In this document: positions 9,057 to 18,159 of the stretch, piece after piece
Numbering within the stretch: position 1 is the stretch's first letter
How the letters are laid out: every line of letters starts with the position of its first letter
Source: an uncultured Ruegeria sp.
GTDB lineage: Bacteria; Pseudomonadota; Alphaproteobacteria; Rhodobacterales; Rhodobacteraceae
Reading direction: 5' to 3'
Assembly (NCBI RefSeq): GCF_947500045.1
Contig: NZ_CANMQQ010000014.1
Location: forward strand, 1-64,000
DNA length: 64,000 nt
Translations under genes and position numbers: made by a program
The notes under the pieces: model-generated
The model's input: only the letters and a program-made list of their open reading frames with translations
Told to the model about the DNA's origin: nothing
Database searches by the model: none

Positions 9057-9754
9057 CTTTACCATTCCTCTACCTCGACAATTGGCACGAATCGCAGCCC
9101 AAGACACGCTTTGACCGCGCGCTGGAGGAAAGCGGGTTGACCGTTGAGACCTATGAGACAAACAAAGGCGAATTCCCGGAAGGTCGCGCGTATTCCGGCG
9201 TCTATGTCAGCCCCAGTTTTGACGGTGCCTATGATGATCTGCCGTGGATCCATCGTCTGCATGAACTGCTGCCAGAGCTCGCCGCGCGGAAAATTCCGAT
9301 GATCGGTCTCTGCTTTGGCACACAGGTGCTGGCCTCGGCGCTTTTGGGTCGGGATGCTGTATTCAAACGCGCGACCCATGAAGGCGGTCGCGGCGCAATC
9401 AGCCTGACCGATGCAGCAAAAGACGACCCGCTTTGCACGGATCTGCCTGAAAGCTTTGAAGTTTATCACTGGCATGGCGATGAAGTCGTGGCCGAATGCG
9501 ACGGTATCATTACGCTGGCCACCGGGCCGGGATGCGCCAACCACCTTTGGCGTTGGGTGCATGGTCCCGTCTGGGGGGTGCAGCCGCATCCCGAAATGAA
9601 TGCCGATGACCTCAGCGTCTGGATCGAACAGAACCGTACAAGGTTCACGGCCAAAGGGCACGATGTAGACGGTTATCTATCACAGTGCTTCACCTCTGAT
9701 CCGGGCTTTTCCATTCTAACCCGTTTTTTAACCCTCGTCGCCACGCGTTCCTGA
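9053..9754 (+). CDS. class I glutamine amidotransferase domain protein
   Basis: 233 residues. The class I GATase triad is visible: Cys in GLCFGTQ (near residue 85) and His/Glu in QPHPEMN (near residue 180). The family includes the stand-alone GuaA-like amidotransferases and hydrolases that act on gamma-glutamyl amides; no synthetase domain is attached. The ATGA overlap with hyuB implies a shared pathway. It might hydrolyse an amide released by HyuAB, or supply ammonia to a partner. Which of these is true cannot be read from sequence. Confidence 0.85.
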   Translation: MTLPFLYLDNWHESQPKTRFDRALEESGLTVETYETNKGEFPEGRAYSGVYVSPSFDGAYDDLPWIHRLHELLPELAARKIPMIGLCFGTQVLASALLGRDAVFKRATHEGGRGAISLTDAAKDDPLCTDLPESFEVYHWHGDEVVAECDGIITLATGPGCANHLWRWVHGPVWGVQPHPEMNADDLSVWIEQNRTRFTAKGHDVDGYLSQCFTSDPGFSILTRFLTLVATRS

Positions 9755-9764
9755 CAAGAGAGCT

Positions 9765-11024
9765 ATGATGATCCAAGACAGCCCTGACCTGATAGCTGCC
9801 ATTCGCGACCGGTTCGCCCATGTCGACAAGTGCCCCTTCCAGGGAGAGCGCATTTTTTTCGAGAATGCCGGTGGTGCGTTGACGCTGAAATCGGTGGTGG
9901 AAACCTCGGGATTTTTTGCTGGGATCCCCGACAATCCCGGGCGCATCAATCCTGCGGGACAGGGCACTCAGGATGTGATCACCAAGGCCAAAGCTGATCT
10001 TGCAATCTTCATGAACGCGTCCTCTGGTCAATTCTTCGCAGGCGAAAGCGGAACCGAGCTGTTGTTCCGCATGATCCGCACCGCCTGCGTGAACGCACCG
10101 AAGGGCGCGAAGGTCATTGGGACATCAATCGAACACCCGGCCTCACGCAGCGCTGCGCGCCGGTGGGCCCAGATCGCTGGACTTGAATATGTGAACGTAC
10201 CCCATGACGCCGTATTGGGGCTTGTGACGGCAGAGGATTACACCGCGCTAATGACGCCGGATGTGGCCGTGGCGACGATCCTACACGCCTCACCGGTGAC
10301 CGGGATGGGAATGGATGTGGCGGCCATTTCAGCGGCAATCCGGGCAGTGTCGCCGGATTGCATAATCATTGTCGATGGCATCCAGCACGCCGCGCATGGG
10401 CATCTTGATTTGGACGCCTACAATGTTGATGGCTACGCGATCTCGCCCTACAAGGTCTTCTCGCGCCACGGATACGGCATCGCATGGATATCTGACAAGC
10501 TAAGCGCAGTGCCTCATGACATGTTGATTGATGCGCCCGCAACAGGGTGGGAGTTCGGCACGCGCGATGCTGGGTCATACGCGACGGTGTCTGATGTGGT
10601 GGCCTATTTCGACTGGCTTGGCGGCGAAGTCTCCAATGAAACTGACCGGCGCAAGCGGATCGAGGCAGCGGGCCGCGCGATCCACGCCTATGAAACGTAT
10701 CTGACCGAAGCGATGATCAACGGCATCGGCAACTTGAAGGGGCTGCGTGATCTGGACGGCGTGACTATCCTGGGCGGCCCGGACAATCCGGCGCGCGAGG
10801 GGCTGGTCTCGATCGCCATTGATAGGAAACCGTCCGAAGAGGTGGTTGCAGACTTGAATGCCCAAGGTATCCGAACACATACAAGGAAAGCCGATCACTA
10901 TAGCGGCAATGTACTTGTCCCACTTGGTCTGTCGGACTGTATCCGCATCTCGCTTTGTCACTACAACTCAGAGCGGGAAGTAGCTGACCTGCTAACGGTT
11001 CTTGCTGAAGTCACGATGGATTGA
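9765..11024 (+). CDS. class V aminotransferase / cysteine desulfurase-like PLP enzyme
   Basis: 419 residues, PLP fold type I, class V. The Schiff-base lysine is in YAISPYKVFSRHG (near residue 232) preceded by the PLP-contacting Asp in IVDGIQHAAHG (near residue 205). The family covers cysteine desulfurases, kynureninase-like and isopenicillin-epimerase-like lyases and true aminotransferases. It lacks an obvious mobile Cys loop of SufS, and no Suf or Isc genes are nearby, so a catabolic lyase or aminotransferase is more likely. Start could be ATG 9765 or 9768. It closes the co-directional block; no clear terminator was seen after it. Confidence 0.8.
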   Translation: MMIQDSPDLIAAIRDRFAHVDKCPFQGERIFFENAGGALTLKSVVETSGFFAGIPDNPGRINPAGQGTQDVITKAKADLAIFMNASSGQFFAGESGTELLFRMIRTACVNAPKGAKVIGTSIEHPASRSAARRWAQIAGLEYVNVPHDAVLGLVTAEDYTALMTPDVAVATILHASPVTGMGMDVAAISAAIRAVSPDCIIIVDGIQHAAHGHLDLDAYNVDGYAISPYKVFSRHGYGIAWISDKLSAVPHDMLIDAPATGWEFGTRDAGSYATVSDVVAYFDWLGGEVSNETDRRKRIEAAGRAIHAYETYLTEAMINGIGNLKGLRDLDGVTILGGPDNPAREGLVSIAIDRKPSEEVVADLNAQGIRTHTRKADHYSGNVLVPLGLSDCIRISLCHYNSEREVADLLTVLAEVTMD

Positions 11025-11332
11025 TCATCGGTTGCGTGTCCAACAATCCGCAAACTCGCTTAAGAGTATTCAGGAACTTCAAACGCATGGCGGACGCGGC
11101 CAAATACCCAGGAACAACTAGCCGAGATCCAAGAGATTTGTTGCCCCGCCCAAGACTTTTTTATTCAGCGGGAATAGCGCGCCGCATATATTGTGCATGG
11201 CTGCGCTTGGTCCCGCCCAACAGTAATCACCTATGAGCATTGTCCACAATTTTCGCGCTATACCCTCGCACGGCGGGAAACTCACGGACAATGTTGATTG
11301 ATGCCGAAACTTGAGCGAACGTCGACTTAAAT
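11025..11332. other. intergenic stretch without recognisable gene
   Basis: About 308 bp between the convergent PLP gene and AraC regulator gene. I see no convincing coding frame, RNA gene or strong hairpin followed by a T-run. Confidence 0.5.
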
Positions 11333-12349
11333 TCAATTCAACAAACCCGCTTCGGCGCGTGTTTCAGAAGGCAACTGGCCGAAATGTGATTGGTACAGTT
11401 TCGTAAACTGGCTCCAACCCCAGAACCCGTGACGTGCAGCAATATCCCCAATCGAAGCTCTGAATTGCGATGGATCCCCCAGCGCACGCCTTGCCATATG
11501 CAGACGCAACAGTCGGTGATAGCTCAACGGGCCTAGTGCGACGTGTGAGGCGAACGAATTCTGAAGTGCCCGGCGCCCGCCCCCGGTTTCCGCAAGCAGA
11601 TCGTCCACTCCGTGAATTGTATCCCAGTTTTTATGAATCGCGTTTCGACCCTTTAGGAATTTTTCATAGGACGCCGAACCGATCGTGCCCGAAAGAGTGG
11701 TTCCGTGCCCCGAAATCTCTAGTGACAGTTTGGAAACAAGTCCTGCAAGCAGAGCATCCCCAATATAAGCGGCGGATGCCTTCCCCGTTTCTACAAAGCT
11801 GGCGCCTTGAATGGCCTGAACCACATCTTCCCGAATGCGACGTGCAAGTTGCGGGGCGTTCAGAAGCTGTGCGCCAAATTCAGGTGCAAATAGCCAGTCG
11901 TTCGCCAGCGCAGACAACCCCGAATGGCCTTGCAGATGATCCTTTTGAACAATGATCGCAATGACTGCACCTTCGATGGGACTATGCAAATGAAAGGTGG
12001 AACCTGGCATCGCGATCATGACATTGCCGGAAGTGAACGAACCACCATTCAGGCAAAAGGGTTCGTCCGCATTTGCCAAAACGCCAACGGTCACAGCGTC
12101 CGAAGGCCCTGTCACGGATTGTTCGAGCGCCTGCGTACAATGCTCCAAATGAATAGAGACCTTGTCGCTCAGAAAACAGGACAGAAAGCGCCCGACAAAA
12201 GGTCCGGGTGTCAATTGCAGATAGCTCTGATCAAAGCCGACCAGCCGTTCGGCCTGTTCGTCAAAATCATGGTACTGCGCGTCAAGTATGACGCCCGGAT
12301 TTGCACTTAACAAGTAATTTGGGACGCAAGCGTTTGATAGTATGCGCAC
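11333..12349 (-). CDS. AraC-family transcriptional regulator
   Basis: 338 residues. The C-terminal ~100 residues form an AraC HTH (LLAETGGGRRALQNSFASH; IGDIAARHGFWGWSQFTKLYQSHFG). The N-terminal ~220 residues are a ligand or oligomerisation domain without a clear label. The start is GTG 12349, with GGAGG nine bases upstream. It diverges from the exported alpha/beta hydrolase gene at 12472 across 122 bp, so that gene is the likely target, alongside autoregulation. Confidence 0.85.
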   Translation of the reverse strand: MRILSNACVPNYLLSANPGVILDAQYHDFDEQAERLVGFDQSYLQLTPGPFVGRFLSCFLSDKVSIHLEHCTQALEQSVTGPSDAVTVGVLANADEPFCLNGGSFTSGNVMIAMPGSTFHLHSPIEGAVIAIIVQKDHLQGHSGLSALANDWLFAPEFGAQLLNAPQLARRIREDVVQAIQGASFVETGKASAAYIGDALLAGLVSKLSLEISGHGTTLSGTIGSASYEKFLKGRNAIHKNWDTIHGVDDLLAETGGGRRALQNSFASHVALGPLSYHRLLRLHMARRALGDPSQFRASIGDIAARHGFWGWSQFTKLYQSHFGQLPSETRAEAGLLN

Positions 12350-12471
12350 TTTTACAATCCTCCGGGATCCGAAGCCTGCGCAGGCGTGATAACGGTTCCT
12401 GTCGCGTCCTTGTAAACTAACAGAGCATGCAGCGGCTTTGAAGCTGCCGGGACAATAACAGGGAGAGACAG

Positions 12472-13317
12472 ATGTTCAAAATCTTGACGACGATCGCCAC
12501 GATAGGCTTTGCATCCAGCGCTTTTGCCGAGGACGCGTGGATGTCCATTCCGGTGCCACCCGCCATGCCAGACGCGGCAGAGGCAGGACAGGCCGATGTG
12601 AATGGCATCTCAATGTACTATGCGACTTACGGAAACGCAGATGGTACACCGATCCTGTTGATCCATGGGGGCTTGGCGCACGCCGATATCTGGGCCGGCC
12701 AGGTTGCCGATCTGTCGACGGATTACCGCGTCATCGTGGCAGACACGCGAGGGCATGGGCGATCTACAAACGATGGCAGCGCCTATAGCATCGAGCTCTT
12801 GGCGACCGACTATCTTTCGTTGCTGGACTCCCTCGACGTAGAAAAAGTTCACCTGGTGGGTTGGTCGGATGGTGCCAATATCGGGTATGAGATATCGAAG
12901 ACCGCGCCTGATCGGTTGGCCAGCCATTTTGGACATGCCGGTAACGTGACCCTCGCGGGTGTCGACCCGGCGGTCGAGACAAATGAGGTTTTCGGCGGAT
13001 ATGTAGGAATGATGGCGGGGGATTACGCCAAGATGTCTCCGACACCGGACGGGTTCGAAGCCTTCGTTGGCGGCATTTCAGAGATGTGGTTTTCGGACAA
13101 GGCGGACGGATTGAAGCTGATCGAAACGATCACTGTGCCGACACTCGTTGTGCAAAGCGAGTATGACGAGGCGATTTTGGCAGAGCATTCTGCAGCGATA
13201 GCCGAGGCTATTCCCGGAGCAACACTCCTAACTTTGGAAGATGTGAGCCATTTCGCCATGTTCCAAAATCCAGCAACCTACACGGCCGCCATTCGAGACT
13301 GGCTGAACGCACAATAG
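12472..13317 (+). CDS. exported alpha/beta-fold hydrolase
   Basis: 281 residues with a short signal peptide (MFKILTTIATIGFASSAFAED; AxA cleavage near residue 19), so probably periplasmic. The alpha/beta hydrolase triad is visible: oxyanion HGG near residue 63, nucleophile Ser in VGWSDGAN near residue 128, Asp in SEYDEA near residue 227, and His in VSHFAMF near residue 259. Esterase, lactonase or peptidase-like activity are all possible. It is transcribed divergently from the AraC regulator at 11333-12349. A perfect 8-bp hairpin lies just downstream. Confidence 0.85.
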   Translation: MFKILTTIATIGFASSAFAEDAWMSIPVPPAMPDAAEAGQADVNGISMYYATYGNADGTPILLIHGGLAHADIWAGQVADLSTDYRVIVADTRGHGRSTNDGSAYSIELLATDYLSLLDSLDVEKVHLVGWSDGANIGYEISKTAPDRLASHFGHAGNVTLAGVDPAVETNEVFGGYVGMMAGDYAKMSPTPDGFEAFVGGISEMWFSDKADGLKLIETITVPTLVVQSEYDEAILAEHSAAIAEAIPGATLLTLEDVSHFAMFQNPATYTAAIRDWLNAQ

Positions 13318-13329
13318 GCTTGGACCGTG

Positions 13330-13350
13330 CGGGCACCACATAGGTGCCCG
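13330..13350 (+). terminator. hairpin after the hydrolase gene
   Basis: CGGGCACC / GGTGCCCG forms a perfect 8-bp stem with a 5-base loop, 12 bp after the hydrolase stop. No T-run follows, so intrinsic termination is unproven. Confidence 0.4.
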
Positions 13351-13599
13351 GCTCACCCCCCCGCAAGGCGCATTTGGTGCAAATGCAGCGAATGGGAAGC
13401 AAGCTACGTTCTTCGATGGCTGGTCCCGGCAATAGCGAAAGAGCGGTTTGGAGTTCACGCCTGAGGCTGCAACGCAGCTTTGAGCGTGCCGCACTGCAAG
13501 CGGATGCTGCGCCAGCAAACGCCAGGAACGGCAACGCTGTCCCGCAGATTGTGAGTTCGATGGTCTCCAGATTTTGCCCTCGCAGCGAATGGCAGCAAA

Positions 13600-13760
13600 T
13601 TGTCTGGTGGGTCCACGACTGGAAGATACGCAAGTTATCGTCAGCTACGACAAGCGCCGCTACAAACACCGCAACCGCGTCGAGGTTATATCCTGGTTGT
13701 CGAATGGGAGCGAGTCCCGGCCCCCGGGTCAAAGGCCCGGTTTGACAACATTCGGCAAGC
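13600..13760 (+). pseudogene. decayed IS5-type transposase fragment (C-terminal part)
   Basis: The frame at about 13643-13687 reads SYDKRRYKHRNRVEV, which closely matches the YDKRRYKxRNRIEIMFGRLKDW region preceding the catalytic glutamate helix in IS5-family transposases. After RVEV the similarity drops to nucleotide level and the frame is lost. No start, no N-terminal domain and no terminal inverted repeats were seen. The rest of the gap 13318-13874 holds short, mutually overlapping frames without a recognisable product. This is a relic of an old insertion. Confidence 0.6.
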
Positions 13761-13874
13761 GTGTTTAAGACACTTTTGTGACAGTACAATCCTGTCTGAT
13801 AGGCCGCTACGAATTAACCCTATTCCTCACAAATGAATTTCTAGCGGTTGCGATAGATAACCAAGGAGTTTCAG

Positions 13875-14573
13875 GTGTTTGCTTTGCAGAAAGTGTCCGC
13901 GCGGCACATCATTTTTACTGTCGCGGTCCTGAATCTGTTGATGGTTGTTATTGGCTATATTGGCCATGACAACCCGACCAAGCACTACCGGGAAGGGACG
14001 GTCGGCACCCATATTTCCATTTTACTTCTCGCTTTGATCGCGCTGGTGAATTTTCAGATTTTCCTGCGGCAGAGGCACGTCATCTGGTTGCTGATCTCGC
14101 TGGGATTTACCTTTCTCGCCTTTGATGAAGGGTACGAGATCCACGAAGGTCTGGACAAGGCGTTTCATCGCTTTTTCGGAATATCGCAAACCAGCTTGAC
14201 TGACAGGATCGACGACATTCTGATCGGTATTTATGGGCTTATCGGTGCAGGCATTCTCTATCGTTGCCGTGCAGAGATTCTTCGCCATCAAGTATTGCTG
14301 CAATACCTGTTCATCGGGTTTGCGTTTTTGGCCGCTTCGGTGGTGTTCGACGCGGTCACGAATGATAACGCGCTGTTTCTTTGGATCGGTATACCAGAGG
14401 CCCAGGTCCTGGATTTCAAGTTACCGCTGCGCGCTTTGGAAGAGGTTTGCAAGCTTATGGCCGAGGCATTCTTCCTGGCGGGATTTGTTTTGGTTTTGAG
14501 GCAGGTCAAAGAGAACAGAGAATTTGCGGCTGGAGACGCATTGAAAACTGGTTCCACACGTCCAACAGAGTAG
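13875..14573 (+). CDS. multi-pass membrane protein of unknown function
   Basis: 232 residues, start GTG 13875 with AAGGAG eight bases upstream. About five to six hydrophobic segments are visible (residues ~10-28, 46-63, 69-87, 113-130, 139-160, 190-206). A charged loop FDEGYEIHEGLDKAFHRFFG near residue 84 contains Asp, Glu and His residues that could bind a metal or cofactor. A second loop has FDAVTNDNALFLW. I do not recognise a family. No operon partner is evident: the upstream region is a decayed insertion and the nitrilase gene starts 141 bp later. Confidence 0.65.
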   Translation: MFALQKVSARHIIFTVAVLNLLMVVIGYIGHDNPTKHYREGTVGTHISILLLALIALVNFQIFLRQRHVIWLLISLGFTFLAFDEGYEIHEGLDKAFHRFFGISQTSLTDRIDDILIGIYGLIGAGILYRCRAEILRHQVLLQYLFIGFAFLAASVVFDAVTNDNALFLWIGIPEAQVLDFKLPLRALEEVCKLMAEAFFLAGFVLVLRQVKENREFAAGDALKTGSTRPTE

Positions 14574-14714
14574 GTCTGCAGTCTACGGGCTAGCTGTTCC
14601 AAATCTGGATTTCATGCGGCATTGAATTTCAGAGCCACTGCAATTGTTATCTGGAATGACGCACCGTGATCTGCTGTTCTAATGTTGCATAGATACTGAC
14701 CGCAGGAAGCACAC

Positions 14715-15590
14715 ATGAAAATCGCAACCGCCGCCTATAACCTTGATTGGCTCGACAGCTGGGCGCAGTACGAAGATAAGCTTGAGGCATGGGTGTCCCG
14801 CGCGGCGGATCAAGGGGCTGATCTTCTGGTTTTTCCTGAATACGGCGCGATGGAGTTGTCGACGCTTGACGGCCCAGACGTGGCCGGTGATCTCGAGCGC
14901 TCAATCCATTCCGTTTCCGACCGTATGGAGGATGTGCAAGCCGTGCATTCGCGTCTTGCCAAAGCCCACAGCACCTACATTCTGGGGGCGTCAGCCCCGG
15001 TAATTGCCGGGCAGGGTCGTCCGGTGAATCGCGCCGCCTTCTATGCCCCAGATGGGTGTCACGACCATCAGGACAAGCAGATCATGACACGGTTCGAACG
15101 CGATGTTTGGGATGTTGTTTCTGGTGGTCCGTTGAAGCTGTTTGATACGGCGTTGGGGAAAATCGGTGTTCTCATTTGTTATGATAGTGAATTCCCACTG
15201 TTGGGCCGTGCCTTGCAGGATGCGGATCTGATCCTTGTGCCGTCCTGTACTGAAGCCTTGTCAGGGTATTGGCGGGTTCGGATCGGCGCCATGTCGCGCG
15301 CCCTTGAAAATCAATGTGTTACGGTGATGTCGTCACTCGTTGGCAGCAATGATTGGTCAGAAGCAGTTGACATGAACACGGGCATGGGTGGTGTGTTCGG
15401 TCCGCCAGATATCGGCTTTCCGCCAACAGGGGTTCTTGCAGAGGGCACATTGAATGCCCCCGGCTGGACCTATTCCGAGGTTGATCTGTCAGCAATCGCA
15501 AATGTCCGTGCGGATGGGCGTGTGCTGAACCGCACCCATTGGGCCGAGCAGGAGACACGAGTCAATTCAGTCACAATATCTGCCCTTTAG
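14715..15590 (+). CDS. carbon-nitrogen hydrolase (nitrilase superfamily)
   Basis: 291 residues. The Glu-Lys-Cys triad is visible: Glu in VFPEYGAMEL (near residue 42), Lys in HDKQIMTRFER (near residue 120), and Cys in GVLICYDSEFP (near residue 156). Such enzymes hydrolyse nitriles, amides or carbamoyl compounds as oligomers in the cytoplasm; this one resembles the amidase-type branches rather than true nitrilases. It lies 91 bp before infA on the same strand. Substrate unknown. Confidence 0.88.
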   Translation: MKIATAAYNLDWLDSWAQYEDKLEAWVSRAADQGADLLVFPEYGAMELSTLDGPDVAGDLERSIHSVSDRMEDVQAVHSRLAKAHSTYILGASAPVIAGQGRPVNRAAFYAPDGCHDHQDKQIMTRFERDVWDVVSGGPLKLFDTALGKIGVLICYDSEFPLLGRALQDADLILVPSCTEALSGYWRVRIGAMSRALENQCVTVMSSLVGSNDWSEAVDMNTGMGGVFGPPDIGFPPTGVLAEGTLNAPGWTYSEVDLSAIANVRADGRVLNRTHWAEQETRVNSVTISAL

Positions 15591-15680
15591 GCGATTCCGC
15601 CCTTGAAATAAGGCCGGAATAGGCTCATTTAAGCGCACGAACTGCAGATTCTGCAGGTGCAACCTAATGATGGAGACAAC

Positions 15681-15899
15681 ATGGCCAAGGAAGATACGCT
15701 CGAATTTCCCGGTGTCGTGAAGGAACTCCTGCCTAATGCGACGTTTCGGGTCGAGCTGGAAAACGGCCATGAGATCATCGCACATACGGCAGGCAAGATG
15801 CGCAAGAACCGCATCCGTGTTCTGGCCGGTGACAAAGTTCAGGTCGAAATGACCCCTTATGATCTGACCAAGGGTCGGATCAACTATCGCTTCAAGTAA
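15681..15899 (+). CDS. infA: translation initiation factor IF-1
   Basis: 72 residues from ATG 15681, exactly the family length ([13 protein letters not shown] ... [13 protein letters not shown]). An upstream ATG at 15657 would add eight residues not seen in IF-1 and is rejected; GGAGA sits six bases before the chosen start. The S1-like OB fold binds the A site of the 30S subunit during initiation. It heads the maf-RNase E/G-yacG group, 10 bp before maf. Confidence 0.97.
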   Translation: MAKEDTLEFPGVVKELLPNATFRVELENGHEIIAHTAGKMRKNRIRVLAGDKVQVEMTPYDLTKGRINYRFK

Positions 15900-15909
15900 C
15901 GTCTGACAC

Positions 15910-16488
15910 ATGGCGTTTATCCTCGGATCGGGCAGCCCGCGGCGGCTGGACCTGCTGGCGCAGCTTGGCGTAAAGCCCGATGCGATCCGCCCCCCCGACA
16001 TCGATGAAACGCCACTAAAGGGCGAGCTGCCGGTGCCGTATTGCAGCCGCATCACACGAGAAAAAGTGCAGGCTGTTCAGGCAGATAATGGCGATATCAC
16101 CCTGTGTGCGGACACAACGGTCGCACTGGGGCGACGCATTCTTGGCAAACCCGGTGATGCGGGGCAGGCGGCCGAGTTTCTGCACGCCCTATCCGGTCGA
16201 CGCCATCGGGTGATCACCTCGGTTGCGGTACGGTGCGGAGAAAGAATTCTCCAGCGCGACGTGGTCTCTCAGGTCAAGGTAAAGCGCCTGTCCGACACCG
16301 AAATCAATGCCTACCTTGCGACGAATGATTGGCAGGGCAAGGCAGGAGCCTACGCCATTCAAGGTCCAGCCGGCGCTTTTATCCCATGGATTTCAGGTTC
16401 GTTCACCGGTATCGTTGGCCTGCCTTTGTCCGAAACCGCCGCTCTGCTGCAAGGCATCGGCTATCCGTTGTATCGCGAGGTATCATGA
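15910..16488 (+). CDS. maf: Maf-like nucleoside triphosphate pyrophosphatase
   Basis: 192 residues. The Maf signature is at the N-terminus ([17 protein letters not shown]), with ADTTVALG near residue 68 providing metal-binding Asp and [10 protein letters not shown] near residue 147. Maf proteins hydrolyse modified or canonical nucleoside triphosphates (dTTP, UTP or m5UTP type) to the monophosphate. Gene order infA-maf-rng-yacG is typical of alphaproteobacteria. Its stop overlaps the following ATG (ATGA at 16485). Confidence 0.93.
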   Translation: MAFILGSGSPRRLDLLAQLGVKPDAIRPPDIDETPLKGELPVPYCSRITREKVQAVQADNGDITLCADTTVALGRRILGKPGDAGQAAEFLHALSGRRHRVITSVAVRCGERILQRDVVSQVKVKRLSDTEINAYLATNDWQGKAGAYAIQGPAGAFIPWISGSFTGIVGLPLSETAALLQGIGYPLYREVS

Positions 16489-17507
16489 AGGGTCGCACCA
16501 TCATATTGGATCACATCCAGGGTCGCGAAGCCGCAGCGCTGATGGTGGACGGTGTCCTCGACGATTTTCTGATCGCTGCAGATGCCCCTGCGCCTGGCAC
16601 AATTTACCGCGCCCGGGCGGATCGGCCTGTCAAAGGTCAGGGTGGTATGTTTCTGTCCACCCCCGATGGCCCCGCTTTTCTGAGGCAGGTCAAAGGCTTG
16701 GCACCAGGTGCGATGTTGTTGGTACAGGTGACGGGATATGCCGAACCCGGCAAGGCCATACCGGTCACGAACCGCATCCTGTTCAAAAGCCGTCATGCGA
16801 TTGTCACGCCAGAGGCGCCCGGGTTGAACATCTCGCGCCGTATCCGCGATGACGATAAACGGGATCAACTGCTCGAAATCGCCCATGATCAAATGGGAGA
16901 CAGCGCGCACGGGCTGATCTTGCGCTCTTGCTGTCAGGAGGCCGATGCAGACGAGATTGCCGAGGATATTTCAGCGATGCTGGCTTTGGCAGAACAGGTG
17001 CTGAGTGATACGGGCACCGAGCCGGAGGTCCTGAGTGAGGGCGATGGTCCGCATATCCTTGCGTGGCGGGATTGGACAGATCCGGCCGAGGTGGCGACCG
17101 CGCCGGGCGGTTTCGAAGACTATGGCGTATTGGATGCGCTTGATACGGCGCAGGGGATTTCCCAGCCGTTGTCGGGTGGTGGCCATGTATACATCCAACC
17201 GACCCGCGCATTGATCGCGGTGGATGTGAACACCGGCTCCGATAGCTCTCTGGCCGCCGGTACCAAGGCCAACTTCGCTTGCGCCAAAGTCTTGCCGCGT
17301 GCCCTGCGTGTACGCGGATTGGGGGGGCAGATCACACTGGACCTTGCACCGATGCCCAAGAAAGACCGCAAGGGCTTTGAATCCGCTCTGCGAGCAGCGT
17401 TTAAGTCCGATCCCGATGAGACGATTCTGGCTGGTTGGACCCCGCTGGGCCATTTCGAGCTGCAGCGCAAACGCGGTCGTATCCCATTGGCGGAGATATT
17501 GAAATGA
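16485..17507 (+). CDS. ribonuclease E/G family protein (short form)
   Basis: 340 residues from ATG 16485, overlapping the maf stop. The RNase E/G catalytic Asp motif IAVDVNTG is at about residue 243, followed by [14 protein letters not shown] and QITLDL segments. At 340 residues it is shorter than RNase G (~490) or RNase E; the N-terminal S1 domain is abbreviated and no C-terminal scaffold is present, and I do not see the zinc-link cysteine pair. Such short proteins are common between maf and yacG in Rhodobacteraceae. It probably processes RNA in the cytoplasm; it may act beside a full RNase E encoded elsewhere. Confidence 0.85.
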   Translation: MKGRTIILDHIQGREAAALMVDGVLDDFLIAADAPAPGTIYRARADRPVKGQGGMFLSTPDGPAFLRQVKGLAPGAMLLVQVTGYAEPGKAIPVTNRILFKSRHAIVTPEAPGLNISRRIRDDDKRDQLLEIAHDQMGDSAHGLILRSCCQEADADEIAEDISAMLALAEQVLSDTGTEPEVLSEGDGPHILAWRDWTDPAEVATAPGGFEDYGVLDALDTAQGISQPLSGGGHVYIQPTRALIAVDVNTGSDSSLAAGTKANFACAKVLPRALRVRGLGGQITLDLAPMPKKDRKGFESALRAAFKSDPDETILAGWTPLGHFELQRKRGRIPLAEILK

Positions 17508-17686
17508 GCTGCCCTCTCTGCGGAGAAGACACACTCCGCGCCTTTCGCCCGTTTTGTTCGAAACGCTGCGCGGATATCGATCTGGCGAAGTGGCTGAATG
17601 GCTCTTATGCGGTTCCATTGCAACGCGAAGAAGATGCCGAAACAACTTCGGAACCTACTGACGGCTACCAGCCTCGTCCGCATTGA
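17504..17686 (+). CDS. yacG: DNA gyrase inhibitor YacG
   Basis: 60 residues. Two zinc-binding pairs are visible: CPLC at residues 3-6 and CSKRC at residues 19-23, followed by the family signature ADIDLAKWLNGSY. YacG binds one zinc ion and blocks GyrB from DNA. The start overlaps the RNase stop (ATGA). Acidic C-terminal tail as usual. Confidence 0.93.
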   Translation: MSCPLCGEDTLRAFRPFCSKRCADIDLAKWLNGSYAVPLQREEDAETTSEPTDGYQPRPH

Positions 17687-17765
17687 AAAAATCTCAAAAA
17701 GCCTCTGGACACTGCCTTTGGCAAGTCATAGAACGCCTCCACCCAACGGCACTCGCCGTTCCCGT

Positions 17766-17840
17766 GCCCGGGTAGCTCAGGGGTAGAGCAGTGGATTGAA
17801 AATCCTCGTGTCGGTGGTTCGATTCCGCCCCCGGGCACCA
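17766..17840 (+). tRNA. tRNA-Phe (GAA)
   Basis: 75 bases with encoded CCA. Acceptor stem GCCCGGG/CCCGGGC is perfect, D-stem GCTC/GAGC, anticodon loop TTGAAAA with anticodon GAA, T-arm GGTGG-TTCGATT-CCGCC. The anticodon stem GTGGA/TCCTC has one T-T mismatch at its second pair, which I recall from other rhodobacterial copies. The gene follows yacG by 79 bp. The DNA downstream to 19414 is gene-poor with insertion relics, as expected beside a tRNA. Confidence 0.97.
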
Positions 17841-17886
17841 TTAAAATCAACGGCTTGACCAGAATTAGATTGACCGCAATAGATCA

Positions 17887-18156
17887 TTGTCTCGGGTTTT
17901 CTCACATATTTTGGAGGAACTTGAGATTGGATTGGATGTGGGATTAGGTTACAGAGATGGCGACGATTTGTGGACCAATGATGGCAAGCATGTGGGAAAG
18001 TTCCAAGGTGATGAAGTGTTCGGTCGGGACGGCAAGTATCTTGGTGAGGTGATAAACCAGAACCGTCTCATAACGAACCAGGCAAAGTCGGGTTGGATAA
18101 AGTCTCCGTTTGGTCCATTTGCCCGTCGCGCAGGGATTGCCAGATACGCCAACTAA
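17887..18156 (+). CDS. small protein with beta-flower-like DG repeats
   Basis: Up to 89 residues; the start is uncertain (TTG 17887 is the longest, while GGAGG at 17913-17917 points to a start further in). The body holds repeated short strands ending in Asp-Gly or similar turns: YRDGDDLWTNDGKHVGKF and then FGRDGKYLGEV. This pattern resembles the 4-fold beta flower domain, known from bacterial polymorphic and effector-like proteins as well as lone small proteins. The tail SPFGPFARR is basic. It stands alone between tRNA-Phe and a decayed transposase. Whether it is expressed is unknown. Confidence 0.55.
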   Translation: MSRVFSHILEELEIGLDVGLGYRDGDDLWTNDGKHVGKFQGDEVFGRDGKYLGEVINQNRLITNQAKSGWIKSPFGPFARRAGIARYAN

Positions 18157-18159
18157 GCT

